A stretch of DNA of 64,000 nucleotides from DATBSL01 sp963729875 (GCA_963729875.1 CAVSPR010000002.1:372001-436000), one strand, 5' to 3'; numbered from the stretch's first letter, positions 1 through 8,981 are shown. Notes: generated by a model not told the origin, from the letters alone. Program-made: numbers and translations.

Positions 1-2
1 GC

Positions 3-1682
3 CTGGGCTCGGGCCTCGTGGCCTCGCCGGACGGCCGCTCGATCGCCTACACGACGGGCCTCGAGGGGGAGAAGCAGAAGCTCGTGGTGCGGCTGCTCGA
101 CCGCTTCCAGGAGACGGTCCTCGTGGAAGGCGAGGGCCCGACGGGCCCGTACCACCCCTTCTTCGCGCCGGACGGCTCGTGGATCGGCTTCGTCACCCGC
201 ACCGAGCTCAAGAAGATCTCGATCACCGGCGGGGCGCCGATCACCCTCGCGACGCTCGACCGCAGCCGCGGCGCCACGTGGGGAGCGGACGGCACCATCG
301 TCTTCGCGCCCTCGGTCTTCTCGGGCCTCGTGCGCATCTCCGCGAACGGGGGCCAGCCGGCGCCGCTGACGACCCTCGACAAGGCGAAGGACGAGCGCAC
401 CCACCGCTGGCCGCAGTGGCTCCCGGGCGGCAAGGCCGTGCTCTTCACCAGCCAGTCGGGGGACACGAGCACCTTCGACACCGGGACGATCGAGGTGGTG
501 CGGGCGGACACCGGGGAGCGGAAGGTCGTCCACCGCGGGGGCTACTACGCCCGCTACGTGCCGACCGGGCACATCCTGTACGTGCTGAAGGGGACGCTCT
601 TCGCGTTGCCGTTCGACGTGGGGAAGATGGAGGCGACCGGCTCGGAGATGCCCGTCCTCGAGGGCCTGGAGACGAACCCCGCGGAGGGATCGGCCCAGTA
701 CGGCGTGTCGGACAACGGCCTGCTCGCCTACCTCGACGACGTGGCCGACATCTCGCCCTTCACGATCGTCTCGGTGGACCGGCAGGGGCGGAGCGAGCCG
801 CTGTGGAAGGAGCCCGGCATCTACGGGACGCCGCGGCTCTCCCCGGACGGCCGCCGCCTCGCCGTGTCGCTGCAGCGCGACGAGATCTGGAACGTCTGGG
901 TCTACGACCTCGAGCGCGACGTCGCCAACCGGGTCACGTTCGGGAAGCGCTACGACGCCGACCCGGTCTGGTCGCCGGACGGGCGCTTCCTCGCCTACGA
1001 GTCCGAGGTGGACGGCAAGGACGGCGTCTTCCGCAAGCGGGCCGACGGCACGGGCGACGCCGAGCCGCTGCTCGCGCCGGGCAAGCTCACCTACCCGGCG
1101 CCCAACTCCTGGTCCCCGGACGGCAAGACGCTGATCGTCCAGAGCGCGGGGGAGGGCGGGCGGACCGACCTGTGGATCCTGCCCGCCGGCGGCGACGCCG
1201 AGCCGCAGCCGTTCCTCAAGTCCCCCTACCAGGAGAGCTTCGGCCACTTCTCGCCGGACGGGCGCTGGGTCGCCTACGAGTCGGACGAGACGGGACGGCT
1301 CGAGGTCTTCGTGACGTCGTTCCCGCCCGGCGGCGGCAAGTGGCAGATATCCGACGGCGGCGGCGCGCAGCCGATCTGGAGCCGCGACGGGCGCGAGCTG
1401 TTCTTCCGGACCGAGGACGGCGTCATGTCGGTCCGCGCCGTGGCCGAAGGCCAGACGTTCCGGGCCAGCAAGCCCGAGCCGGTCTTCCGCGGGGCCTTCC
1501 TGGGCGGCCTGCGCGGGGTGACGCTGCCCGGGTTCAACTTCCCGGACTACGACGTGTCGGGCGACGGACGGCGCTTCGTGATGTTCGCCGGTGGCGCCGA
1601 GCGGCGGCAGGTGACCCAGGCCAAGGTCGTCCTCGGCTGGTTCGGGGAGCTGAAGCGGCTGACCGCGTCCGGGGGAAAGTAG
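3..1682 (+). CDS. PD40/WD40-like beta-propeller protein, 5'-partial
   Basis: The reading frame is open to the left edge of the window, so the true start lies outside and the GTG at 18 is not taken as the start. The visible 560 residues are a chain of TolB/PD40-type propeller blades: SPDG or similar turns recur (near SPDGR, APDGS, SPDGRR, SPDGRF, SPDGK) each followed by a short hydrophobic strand. No signal peptide or kinase motif is visible in the part present. In Acidobacteriota such propellers are usually the C-terminal half of membrane Ser/Thr kinases or of HTH-propeller regulators, as in the genes at 16452 and 61955, so this is probably the tail of one of those. The fold is clear; ligand and role are not. 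Confidence 0.8.
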   Translation: MGSGLVASPDGRSIAYTTGLEGEKQKLVVRLLDRFQETVLVEGEGPTGPYHPFFAPDGSWIGFVTRTELKKISITGGAPITLATLDRSRGATWGADGTIVFAPSVFSGLVRISANGGQPAPLTTLDKAKDERTHRWPQWLPGGKAVLFTSQSGDTSTFDTGTIEVVRADTGERKVVHRGGYYARYVPTGHILYVLKGTLFALPFDVGKMEATGSEMPVLEGLETNPAEGSAQYGVSDNGLLAYLDDVADISPFTIVSVDRQGRSEPLWKEPGIYGTPRLSPDGRRLAVSLQRDEIWNVWVYDLERDVANRVTFGKRYDADPVWSPDGRFLAYESEVDGKDGVFRKRADGTGDAEPLLAPGKLTYPAPNSWSPDGKTLIVQSAGEGGRTDLWILPAGGDAEPQPFLKSPYQESFGHFSPDGRWVAYESDETGRLEVFVTSFPPGGGKWQISDGGGAQPIWSRDGRELFFRTEDGVMSVRAVAEGQTFRASKPEPVFRGAFLGGLRGVTLPGFNFPDYDVSGDGRRFVMFAGGAERRQVTQAKVVLGWFGELKRLTASGGK

Positions 1683-1691
1683 CCGGGTCCC

Positions 1692-2531
1692 TCAGTCGAA
1701 GGCGATCCCGGCGAGCCTCCCGCGCCAGTAGGCCTGGCGGCCCTCCGGCAGCAGCCACGCGACCTCGCCGGCGAGCGGCACGCGCATGCCCCCGCGCTCG
1801 CCCCACGATCCCAGCCGGGCTTCCCACGGCGTCGGCACCGAGCGGCCGTTCACGTCGCGCCCGCGCTGCGCGGCGTACACGCGCTCGACGAGGCCGTCCT
1901 CGCCGAAGTGGTAGTCGATCGAGGCCGTGACCCCCGCCACCCGCGCCGTCGCCCGCGCGCTCGTCGCGTCGAGCGGCGTCCACTGGGTGCCCTGGCTCGG
2001 CAGCAGCGCGGCCGGGTACCAGACCGCCTCGGCCAGCCAACGCTGTAGCGCGGCGGTCGCGATCTCCGGCGTCCCTTCGACCGCGACCACGGTGAAAAGC
2101 CCGAGCGCCTTCGCCCGCATGGAGCCCGTGCCGTGGACGAAGCTGTCGCGCACGCGGACGCTCATCCCGGGCGCCATCCGGATGCGTGCGTCCCAGACGA
2201 AGCCGCCGGGTCGGGTCGCGACCTGCTGGGTCGCCGTGAACGGGCCCCAGCCGTCCGGGGGGCGCACGAGGAAGTCGCCCTCCCACTCGATGAGGACGCG
2301 CCCGGGAACCGGCTGGCCGCTGCGAATCGCCGCGCGCAGGTAGCGGGCGACGGGACCGGGGAGGGGGCCGAGCTCGGCCTCCGAGAACGTCGCGGGTTCC
2401 CCTCCGGCCGGCCCGGCGTTCAGGCGGGCGACCACCGCGGCGGTCCCCGCGCGCCAGCGCTGGTCCGCGACCAGCAGCGCGCCGGCGACCGTGGTCGCCA
2501 GGGCCGCGAACACGATCAGGGCCGTCCGCAT
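1692..2531 (-). CDS. DUF6544 family protein
   Basis: A 279-residue protein with an N-terminal hydrophobic segment (residues about 3-22), probably a signal anchor. Its body matches my recollection of the DUF6544 family: LPGPVARYLRAA near residue 55, a WGPFTATQ strand, FVWDARIRMAPG near 110, GLFTVV and a LAEAVWYPAALLPSQG block near 165, then PLAGEVAWLLPEG and YWRG near the C-terminus. The biochemical function of this family is unknown to me. It is divergent from the cytochrome c gene, with 84 bp between start codons, and convergent with the propeller gene to its left. Confidence 0.7.
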   Translation of the reverse strand: MRTALIVFAALATTVAGALLVADQRWRAGTAAVVARLNAGPAGGEPATFSEAELGPLPGPVARYLRAAIRSGQPVPGRVLIEWEGDFLVRPPDGWGPFTATQQVATRPGGFVWDARIRMAPGMSVRVRDSFVHGTGSMRAKALGLFTVVAVEGTPEIATAALQRWLAEAVWYPAALLPSQGTQWTPLDATSARATARVAGVTASIDYHFGEDGLVERVYAAQRGRDVNGRSVPTPWEARLGSWGERGGMRVPLAGEVAWLLPEGRQAYWRGRLAGIAFD

Positions 2532-2593
2532 CGCTCCCTCCGCTCCGCGCGCATCTTAGCGGACGCGAGAGGGCATGCGCGTCCCGCCCGCCG

Positions 2594-2602
2594 TGGTATA
2601 AG
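2594..2602 (+). promoter_or_regulatory. Extended -10 promoter element
   Basis: TGGTATAAG (TGn followed by TATAAG) stands 13 nt before the ATG at 2616. No matching -35 is visible, which fits an extended -10 promoter. The 5' leader would be only a few nucleotides long. The same CCGTGGTATAAG string occurs before the helicase gene at 5407. Confidence 0.5.
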
Positions 2603-2615
2603 CACGCCACTCGAG

Positions 2616-3605
2616 ATGCGGCTGAAAATGAAGGCAGGCGGCGCCCGACTACTCGTCGTGCTGCTCTCCCTGGCGACCGTGGCGGCCACCGAGCCGGCGG
2701 CACGGAGTGACGAGGGTCCGCCGGCGTGGGCGTACGCCGTGGACCCCCCGGGGGTCGACCCTCCGCCCGACGACGGCACCTTGCGGCGGGTTCCGGACAG
2801 CGATGCGGCGTTCACGCTGACCCAGCTGCGCGACCTGTTCTTCGCGCCGGACTGGCATCCGGGCGACCACCCTCCCATGCCCGCGGTCGTTTCGCGCGGA
2901 AGGAGGCCAGACGTGTTTGCCTGCGGGATGTGTCATCGCGCGGACGGGCCCGGTGGCCCGGAGAACTCCAGCCTCGCGGGTCTTCCAGAGCCTTACATCA
3001 TCCAGCAGATGGCCGACTTCAAGAGCGGTGCCCGGAGGAGCTCGGTGCCGGAAAGGGTCCCGCCGCAGCTCATGGCTTCGCTCTCCAGAGCCGCCACCGA
3101 CGCCGAGGTCGAAGCCGCCGCCGCCTACTTCTCGGCCCTGAGCCCGAGAGCGATCATCCGGGTCGTCGAAACCGACACCGTGCCCAGGACTCGCGTCGCC
3201 GGATGGCACCTGGCGGCAATGGAAGGCGGGGGCAAGGAGCCCATCGGCCAACGGATCATCGAGATCCCGGAAGACCTGGAACGGTTCGTCAGTCGCGACG
3301 CGCGGTCTCGCTTCATCGCCTACGTCCCGGTCGGCAGCATCCGGAAGGGTCAGGCTCTGGCGGCCGGTGGGGGTGGCGGCAACACGGTCCAGTGCGGAAC
3401 CTGTCACGGGCCCGACCTGAAGGGGCTCGGGCCGATTCCTGGAATCGCGGGGCGCTCACCGAGCTACTTCGTCCGCCAGCTGTACGACTTCAAGCATGGC
3501 GCTCGAGCGGGAACGGGAAGCGCCCTGATGAAGCCGACCGTCGATAAGCTCGCGGTCGTCGACATGCTCTCGCTCGCGGCCTACGCTGCCTCCCTGCGGC
3601 CGTGA
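2616..3605 (+). CDS. Diheme cytochrome c, periplasmic
   Basis: A 329-residue exported protein: a basic start and hydrophobic core (residues about 10-25, ending near ATEPA) form a signal peptide. Two CxxCH heme sites are visible, CGMCH near residue 103 and CGTCH near residue 260, each beginning a class I cytochrome c domain; the second domain has a Met-containing stretch (ALMKPTV) that could give the distal ligand. The two-domain layout resembles small cytochrome c4/c553-type electron carriers. No oxidase or dehydrogenase gene is adjacent, so its partner is unknown. ATG 2616 was chosen because it follows the -10 element; ATG 2628 in the same frame is an equally good start. Confidence 0.85.
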   Translation: MRLKMKAGGARLLVVLLSLATVAATEPAARSDEGPPAWAYAVDPPGVDPPPDDGTLRRVPDSDAAFTLTQLRDLFFAPDWHPGDHPPMPAVVSRGRRPDVFACGMCHRADGPGGPENSSLAGLPEPYIIQQMADFKSGARRSSVPERVPPQLMASLSRAATDAEVEAAAAYFSALSPRAIIRVVETDTVPRTRVAGWHLAAMEGGGKEPIGQRIIEIPEDLERFVSRDARSRFIAYVPVGSIRKGQALAAGGGGGNTVQCGTCHGPDLKGLGPIPGIAGRSPSYFVRQLYDFKHGARAGTGSALMKPTVDKLAVVDMLSLAAYAASLRP

Positions 3606-3627
3606 GCCCGGATTCCGGAACCTCCCC

Positions 3628-4506
3628 TCAGCCTTCGCGCCAGCGCGCGACGCGACCGACGAGCTCCTCGGCGCCGATCTGCCGGCACAGCGCCTCGAGC
3701 TCCCGCCGCCGCGCCCCCCGCCACTCGAGCGCGGAGAGACCCTCCGCGAGGGGAACGTCGGTCCGGAGCGTGGCGAGCGTGCGGTAGAGCCGCGCCTCTT
3801 CGGGATGGGCGCGGAGCGACCCGGCGAGACGGTCGCGGCCGCGCACCGCGACGTCCCAACGCGCGGGGTCGTCGGGAATCGCCTCCAGCTTCTCGTAGCG
3901 GGCGAGCACCACCGACGCCGACTTCTCGCCCCAGCCCGGGACGCCGGGGATCCCGTCGGCGCTGTCGCCGACGAGGGCCAGCCAGTCCGGTATCGACGAG
4001 GGCAGGACACCGAACCGCGCCACGACACCGGCCTCGTCGCGGTCGGTGCCGCGGAGGCGGTCGCGGCAGATGACCCTCGTGCCGATCACGCACTGCGACA
4101 GGTCCTTGTCCGGCGAGCAGATCACGACCTGCTCGACGCCGGGGTCCTCGCGGAAGCGAGCGGCCGCGGTGGCGAGGGCGTCGTCGGTCTCGAACTCGAC
4201 CATCGGCCACACGACGATCCCCAGCGCGGCCGCCGCCCGCTCCGCCGGCTCGAACTGCGCGAGGAGGTCGGGGGCGACCCCCTCGCCCGTCTTGTAGCCG
4301 GCGAAAAGCCCGTTGCGGAAGGACTCGATGACGTGGTCGAAGCCGCAGGCCACGTGGGTCACGCCGGGCTCGCGCAGGAGGGAGAGGAGGGTCGCGAGGA
4401 GGCCGCGGACGGCGTTGACGGGCCGGCCGTCGGCGTCGCGCGCCGGCGGGACGCCGAAGAACGCGCGGAACAGCTCGTACGTGCCGTCGACGAGGTGGAC
4501 CTTCAC
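3628..4506 (-). CDS. Orphan 5'-3' exonuclease (Pol I N-terminal-like)
   Basis: A 292-residue flap/5'-3' exonuclease of the FEN/PIN superfamily, the size of the N-terminal domain of DNA polymerase I but with no polymerase domain attached. Metal-binding and helical-arch motifs are present: VDGTYELFRAFFG at the start, FETDDAL, SPDKDLSQ near the middle, and GDSADGIPG starting the helix-hairpin-helix that grips duplex DNA. Such orphan proteins usually act on RNA primers or DNA flaps. The start is GTG 4506, since no ATG precedes the conserved VHLVDGT strand. It follows the GNAT gene by 7 bp on the same strand, so the two are probably cotranscribed. Its 3' end is convergent with the cytochrome gene. 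Confidence 0.85.
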   Translation of the reverse strand: MKVHLVDGTYELFRAFFGVPPARDADGRPVNAVRGLLATLLSLLREPGVTHVACGFDHVIESFRNGLFAGYKTGEGVAPDLLAQFEPAERAAAALGIVVWPMVEFETDDALATAAARFREDPGVEQVVICSPDKDLSQCVIGTRVICRDRLRGTDRDEAGVVARFGVLPSSIPDWLALVGDSADGIPGVPGWGEKSASVVLARYEKLEAIPDDPARWDVAVRGRDRLAGSLRAHPEEARLYRTLATLRTDVPLAEGLSALEWRGARRRELEALCRQIGAEELVGRVARWREG

Positions 4507-4513
4507 CGGGGCC

Positions 4514-5356
4514 TCACGGAGTGCGGACCAGGATCGCCCGCGTGTAGAGCAGCTCGAAGCCCTGGCGCTGGACGTTCTCGTGGGACTTCGATCCGGGCTG
4601 GGTGATGACGACCGCGACGTCGCAGCCGGCCGCGGCGGCGATGCCGAGCCGTGCGGCAAGGAGCGCGCTCTGCACGCCGCGGCGCCGGTGCGCGGGCAGC
4701 GTCGCCGCCCCGCACAGGTGGGCGACGCCCTCCGAGAGACGCAGGCTGGCCCCGCCGGCGGGGACGCCGTCGCGCCGGGCGACGTAGCGCGAGAAGCCGT
4801 CGGCCGAGGCCATGTCGGCCATGACGCTCTCCAGGAGGTCGCGCGGGTACGACTCGTCGGAGACGACACCCTGGGCGTCGGGGCTGGCGAAGCCGGTGAC
4901 CACGACGTCGAGCCAGGCCGGCAGCTCCTCGAGGGGGCTCGGGACGATCTCGACGCCCTCCGCGCGCGGTGCAGCCGGTCCGGTGGGCAGGCTCCGCCCG
5001 AGGACGTTCTCGAACCCCTGCAGGCGGTACCCGCGCGCGGCGAGAAGCCGGACGACCGCCGGGTCGGCGAGGCTCGAGATCTCGGCCTGCACCGGCGTGT
5101 TCCTCTCGGCGAAGGCCCGCTCCGCCGCGCCGAGCGCACCCTCCTCGATCGGCCCGTCGAACCCCAGGCCCGCGACCTTGTTGAGCGGGGACCCCGGGGC
5201 GGTGAACGTGGCGACGCCCCCGGCGAGCGGCGTCGCGAAGACCCCGGTGCCGGGGTGCCGGCGCGCGGCCGCCCCGGCGCTGTCGGCCAGCAGCCGGCAC
5301 TCCGCCCGCTCGACGCGCGCGGCGAGGGCGGTCCCGGGGAAGAGCATGGGTCCCAT
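4514..5356 (-). CDS. GNAT family N-acetyltransferase
   Basis: A 280-residue protein whose C-terminal half is a GNAT acetyltransferase fold: the acetyl-CoA binding motif RRRGVQSALL near residue 220 follows a LCGAATLP strand, and a late HENVQRQGFELLY segment matches the usual end of the fold. The N-terminal half (about 130 residues) is less recognisable, as in two-lobed GNATs. The acceptor substrate cannot be predicted. Start ATG 5356 (MGPM...) is used; an ATG nine bases further in is an alternative. It is divergent from the UvrD-like helicase with a 50-bp shared promoter region and lies 7 bp upstream of the exonuclease gene. Confidence 0.75.
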   Translation of the reverse strand: MGPMLFPGTALAARVERAECRLLADSAGAAARRHPGTGVFATPLAGGVATFTAPGSPLNKVAGLGFDGPIEEGALGAAERAFAERNTPVQAEISSLADPAVVRLLAARGYRLQGFENVLGRSLPTGPAAPRAEGVEIVPSPLEELPAWLDVVVTGFASPDAQGVVSDESYPRDLLESVMADMASADGFSRYVARRDGVPAGGASLRLSEGVAHLCGAATLPAHRRRGVQSALLAARLGIAAAAGCDVAVVITQPGSKSHENVQRQGFELLYTRAILVRTP

Positions 5357-5389
5357 GCTAACCGAGCGGCTCCCGGCGAGGGCGCCCCG

Positions 5390-5398
5390 TGGTATAAG
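5390..5398 (+). promoter_or_regulatory. Extended -10 promoter element of helicase gene
   Basis: TGGTATAAG ends 8 nt before the proposed TTG start at 5407. Transcription would begin almost at the start codon, giving a leaderless mRNA. If translation instead begins at GTG 5419 the leader is about 14 nt. Confidence 0.5.
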
Positions 5399-5406
5399 AG
5401 GCGCCT

Positions 5407-7533
5407 TTGCCTCGCAAGGTGCACTCCTCCTCCGCGGCCCGCGGCCGCGCTCCCCGGGCCGAGAGCCCACTGCTCGCGTCGCTCAACCCCTCGCAGCGCG
5501 AGGCGGTCGAGACCGTCGAAGGGCCGCTCCTCGTCCTCGCCGGGGCCGGCACCGGGAAGACCCGCGTCATCACGACCCGCATCGCCCACCTCCTCGCCCT
5601 CGGGGCGGACCCGCGGAACATCCTCGCCGTCACCTTCACCAACAAGGCGGCCGGCGAGATGAAGGAGCGCGTGGCCCGGCTCGCGGGGGAGCGGGCGAAG
5701 GAGGTCACGGTCGGCACCTTCCACGCGTTCTGCGCGCGGGTCCTGCGCGAGCACGCCCACGTCCTCGGGCTGCCGAAGCGCTTCGCGATATGCGACGCCT
5801 CCGACCAGCTGAGCGCGGTGAAGTCCGCGATGCGCGAGCTGCGCGTGCACGAGACGGCGATGCACCCCTCGGCCGTCCTCGCGCGGATCTCGCTCGCCAA
5901 GAACCGGATGGAGACGCCGGAAGCCTTCCTGGAGAACGGGACCGGAGCCCGCGACCAGCTCGTCGGCTCGGTCTGGCAGCGTTACCGGGAGTTCCTCGCC
6001 CGCACGCGCTCACTCGACTTCGACGACCTCCTCCTGGAGACCGTGCGGCTCCTGCGCGAGCACGAGAAGGTCCGGGACCACTACCGCGAGCGCTACCGCC
6101 ACGTGCTCGTGGACGAGTACCAGGACACGAACCACCCGCAGTACGAGATCGTCCGGGAGATCGCGGGGAAGCACCGCAACGTCTGCGTGGTGGGCGACGA
6201 CGACCAGTCGATCTACGGCTGGCGCGGGGCCGACGTCCGCAAGATCCTCGGCTTCCCCCGCGACTTCGAGGGGGCGAAGGTCGTCCGCCTGCAGACGAAC
6301 TACCGCTCGACCCGCCCCATCCTCGAAGCCGCCAACGCGGTGATCCGCCACAACGCCTCGCGCCACGAGAAAGCACTCGAGTCGTCGCGGGGGGACGGCG
6401 AGCCCGTGCGCCTGGTGCGCCTCAAGGACGAGACCGCCGAGGCGCAGCACGTGGTGAGGGAGATCCGCCAGCTGCTGCGGCTCGAGGAAGCGCGGCCGGC
6501 CGACTTCGCCGTCCTCTGCCGCACCCAGGTGCAGTTCCGCTCGTTCGAGGCGGAGCTGCGCGCGAACGGGATCCCCTACGTGGTGGTGGGCGGGATGTCC
6601 TTCTTCGACCGCAAGGAGGTGCGCGACGTCGTCGCCTACCTCAAGCTGGCGGAGAACCCGCACGACGAGACGTCCCTCCTCCGGGTCGTCAACACGCCGC
6701 CCCGCGGCGTGGGCAAGGCGAGCCTCGACAAGGTGCTCGACTTCGCCACGCGCCACGGCATCGGCGCGAGCGAGGCCTTCGAGCGCGCGGGGGAGATCGA
6801 GGGGTTGGCCCCGGCCGCGGCCCTTGGCTATCGCGCGCTGCGCCGGGCGATCGACGGCGCGGAGCTGGCCGAGGCGGGCCACCAGCTCGTCTTCCGCCTG
6901 CAGCGCTTCCTGGATGCGGTGGGCTACCGGGAGGAGGTGCGGCGGCTCTACCCGGACCCGATGGCCCGCGAGGCGCGGTGGGCGGGGGTGGAGGAGATCC
7001 TCAACTTCGCCGAGAACCACGTGCGCCGCGCCGCGGAGCCGAGCCTGCACGGCTTCCTCGAAGAGCTGGCGCTGCAGACCGGCGACGACGAGCCGACGGA
7101 GAAGCCCGAGACCCGCGCCGACGCGGTCACCCTCATGACCCTCCACGCGGCCAAGGGCCTGGAGTTCCCGCACGTCTTCCTCGTCGGCATGGAGGAGGGG
7201 CTGCTGCCCCACGCGCGGGCGGTGGCGGAGGGAGGGATCGAGGAGGAGCGGCGCCTCGCCTACGTCGGCATCACGCGCGCGATGACGACCCTGACGATGA
7301 GCTTCGCCGCCGAGCGCGCGAAGTACGGCCACCGGGCCGCCGCCGTGCCCTCGCGCTTCCTCTTCGAGGCGCGCGGCGAGGCGCTCCCCCAGGGCTGGGA
7401 GGGCGTCGAGGCCGACCTCGAAGAGGACGATGAGCCGGCCACCCCCGCGGCGAAGAAGCGAGCCGGAAAGCGAGCCGTCCCCGGACGGGCCCGGCCCCCG
7501 GAAGGCCGCCTCAGGCCTCGACGAGGACCTTGA
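5407..7533 (+). CDS. UvrD/PcrA/Rep-type ATP-dependent DNA helicase
   Basis: A 708-residue superfamily 1A 3'-5' helicase. The motifs appear in order: Q-motif region LNPSQREAVE, Walker A GAGTGKT near residue 50, TFTNKAAGEM (Ia), DEYQDTN (II), GDDDQSIYGWRGAD (III), QTNYRST (IV), TLHAAKGLEFPHVF (V) and EERRLAYVGITRA (VI). The C-terminus is a short basic tail rich in Lys, Arg and Pro, possibly equivalent to the PcrA/UvrD Tudor-like tail. Likely roles are nucleotide excision repair, replication restart and clearing proteins from DNA. The start is uncertain: TTG 5407 follows the -10 closely and GTG 5419 is the alternative. The last 23 bp overlap the convergent DUF1428 gene. UvrD and PcrA cannot be separated by eye. 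Confidence 0.92.
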   Translation: MPRKVHSSSAARGRAPRAESPLLASLNPSQREAVETVEGPLLVLAGAGTGKTRVITTRIAHLLALGADPRNILAVTFTNKAAGEMKERVARLAGERAKEVTVGTFHAFCARVLREHAHVLGLPKRFAICDASDQLSAVKSAMRELRVHETAMHPSAVLARISLAKNRMETPEAFLENGTGARDQLVGSVWQRYREFLARTRSLDFDDLLLETVRLLREHEKVRDHYRERYRHVLVDEYQDTNHPQYEIVREIAGKHRNVCVVGDDDQSIYGWRGADVRKILGFPRDFEGAKVVRLQTNYRSTRPILEAANAVIRHNASRHEKALESSRGDGEPVRLVRLKDETAEAQHVVREIRQLLRLEEARPADFAVLCRTQVQFRSFEAELRANGIPYVVVGGMSFFDRKEVRDVVAYLKLAENPHDETSLLRVVNTPPRGVGKASLDKVLDFATRHGIGASEAFERAGEIEGLAPAAALGYRALRRAIDGAELAEAGHQLVFRLQRFLDAVGYREEVRRLYPDPMAREARWAGVEEILNFAENHVRRAAEPSLHGFLEELALQTGDDEPTEKPETRADAVTLMTLHAAKGLEFPHVFLVGMEEGLLPHARAVAEGGIEEERRLAYVGITRAMTTLTMSFAAERAKYGHRAAAVPSRFLFEARGEALPQGWEGVEADLEEDDEPATPAAKKRAGKRAVPGRARPPEGRLRPRRGP

Positions 7534-7870
7534 ACCCGCCGTAGACCATGCGCTTCACGTCGAACGGCATCGACTTCGGGTCCATGTTCGCGAAGCGTGG
7601 GTCCTTCATCACCCGGGCGTTGATCCGGTCGCGGTCGGCGCGCGAGCGGTAGACGATCCAGGCGAAGACCACCGTCTCGCCGGGCCGGCAGCGGATCGGG
7701 CGCGGGAAGGGCACCACCCCCTTCACCGCCAGGTCGTCGCCGATGCACTCGCGGTACTCCAGCGCCCCGTGCTCGCGCCAGGCCTTCGCCGCCTTGCGGG
7801 CGAGACGCCGGTAGGCCGGCACGTTCTTCCTCGGGATCGGCAGGACGAAGCCGTCGACGTAGCGAGCCAT
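7511..7870 (-). CDS. DUF1428 family protein (YbaA-like)
   Basis: A 119-residue protein starting MARYVDGFVLPIP and containing the family's DDL, FPRP, VFAWIVYRSRADRD, ARVMKD and PFDVKRMVYGGFKVLVEA features, so it is a near-complete DUF1428 protein with the ferredoxin-like dimeric alpha/beta barrel fold. The cellular role of the family is not established. Start ATG 7870 has GAGGAGGAG as Shine-Dalgarno. Its 3' end overlaps the helicase gene by 23 bp on the opposite strand. Confidence 0.85.
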   Translation of the reverse strand: MARYVDGFVLPIPRKNVPAYRRLARKAAKAWREHGALEYRECIGDDLAVKGVVPFPRPIRCRPGETVVFAWIVYRSRADRDRINARVMKDPRFANMDPKSMPFDVKRMVYGGFKVLVEA

Positions 7871-7960
7871 CCGCACTCCTCCTCGGGGCCGATGAGTCCC
7901 CGTCACTGTCTGGATTGAAGCGGGTCCCACTCTACCGACGAGCGGGCCGGAAGTCACGCG

Positions 7961-8512
7961 TCACTCGATGACGATCGAGGACGCCCCCGCGGCGACGGTC
8001 CACTCCGCGATGCGGTCGATGTCCGCGTCGGACCCCACCGCTATGCACCCGGCCGTCCAGTCGACCCAGGTGGTGAGCACTCCGAGGAGACGGGCCCGCC
8101 GGTCCGGGCCGTGGATCCCTATGGCGCCGCCCGTCCGGCCCTCGGTTCTCTGCGCGGCCGTGGGGTAGCCGACCGGGAGGAAGCGGTGGAAGGACGGGGA
8201 CGGCCGGGGCGCACCGAGCGGGTAGCGCCCGGTCGGCGTGCGCTCGTCCCCCTCCCGGGCCTTGTCCATCCCCCCTCGGCCGAGGGCCACGTGATACCGC
8301 GCCTCCAACCGCCCGTCCCGACACAGGAACAGTGAGTGGCTCGAGGCGTGCACGACGACCGTGAGGCCCTGGGCCGGGCAGGGGGCGGGAGGCGCTCCGG
8401 CGAAGCGACACCCAGCAAGGGCCGGGAGCACGGCCGCGAGCAGGACGGGCACGGCGTCGGCCGCCGCAATGCGGCGCGGCCGCGACCTCGCCGTGCCCGC
8501 CCGAGCGGTCAT
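7961..8512 (-). CDS. YkuD-type L,D-transpeptidase lipoprotein
   Basis: A 183-residue envelope protein. The N-terminus has a hydrophobic stretch ending in a lipobox (LAGC at about residues 29-32), so it is probably a lipoprotein. The rest is a YkuD catalytic domain: strands around VVVHASSHSLFLC, then HVALGRGG, TPTGRYPLG, and the active site IGIHG followed by WTAGCIAV, matching HG...[ST]xGC with the catalytic Cys. It would form 3-3 crosslinks in peptidoglycan or attach proteins to it. It lies 5 bp downstream of the stop codon of the small secreted protein gene at 8518-8883 and is probably cotranscribed with it. Confidence 0.85.
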   Translation of the reverse strand: MTARAGTARSRPRRIAAADAVPVLLAAVLPALAGCRFAGAPPAPCPAQGLTVVVHASSHSLFLCRDGRLEARYHVALGRGGMDKAREGDERTPTGRYPLGAPRPSPSFHRFLPVGYPTAAQRTEGRTGGAIGIHGPDRRARLLGVLTTWVDWTAGCIAVGSDADIDRIAEWTVAAGASSIVIE

Positions 8513-8517
8513 CCCGC

Positions 8518-8883
8518 CTACTGCAGGGTGTAGCGGAAGACGCCGGAGGCGCCCGGCTCGCCGCCCACCGCGAAGCGGTACTTGCCCGCGGGGAGGCTCG
8601 TGAGGGGGTTGCCCGCGCCGTCCACCATGTCCCGCTTCTCGGTCACGGAGTAGACCTTGCAGAGGGCCGTCGACGACCAGCCCGACTTCGGGTTGTGACG
8701 CTCGCAGGACAGGTTGACGGCCGTCTTGCCGGCCGGCACCGTGAAGGTGCACGGCTCGAGCTGGGCCTGGATGGCGCCGGACCCGTAGACGACCCTCGCC
8801 TCGCAGCTCTCGGCGAAGACGGGAGCGGGGGCGAGCGCCACGAGGGTGACCACGGCCACGACGGCGAGCAGCAGCTTCTTCAT
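8518..8883 (-). CDS. Small secreted protein, unknown function
   Basis: A 121-residue protein with a textbook signal peptide: MKK, a hydrophobic core rich in Ala, Val and Leu, and a cleavage site near VFAES. The mature part is about 97 residues with four Cys (ESCEA, LEPCTF, NLSCER, ALCKV), which suggests disulfides in the periplasm, and a C-terminal beta-rich segment (KYRFAVGGE, GVFRYTL). I do not recognise the family. It precedes the L,D-transpeptidase gene closely, so it may be a cell-wall-associated partner. The start is fixed by the signal peptide and by AGGAGAGA upstream. Confidence 0.7.
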   Translation of the reverse strand: MKKLLLAVVAVVTLVALAPAPVFAESCEARVVYGSGAIQAQLEPCTFTVPAGKTAVNLSCERHNPKSGWSSTALCKVYSVTEKRDMVDGAGNPLTSLPAGKYRFAVGGEPGASGVFRYTLQ

Positions 8884-8919
8884 GAGGCCATCTCTCCTTC
8901 GAATGGCCCGGAACGCGAG

Positions 8920-8953
8920 CACCGTGCCCGGCCCGGGCCGCCCGGGCACGGTG
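8920..8953 (-). terminator. Stem-loop downstream of the M48 protease gene
   Basis: CACCGTGCCCGG (8920-8931) pairs perfectly with CCGGGCACGGTG (8942-8953) around a 10-nt loop. It lies 29 bp past the stop of the protease gene and before the next start at 8883. There is no T-tract, so it may be a rho-dependent or pausing structure. Confidence 0.5.
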
Positions 8954-8981
8954 TCCGATGGTGTCGGGACAATCGCCTCCG

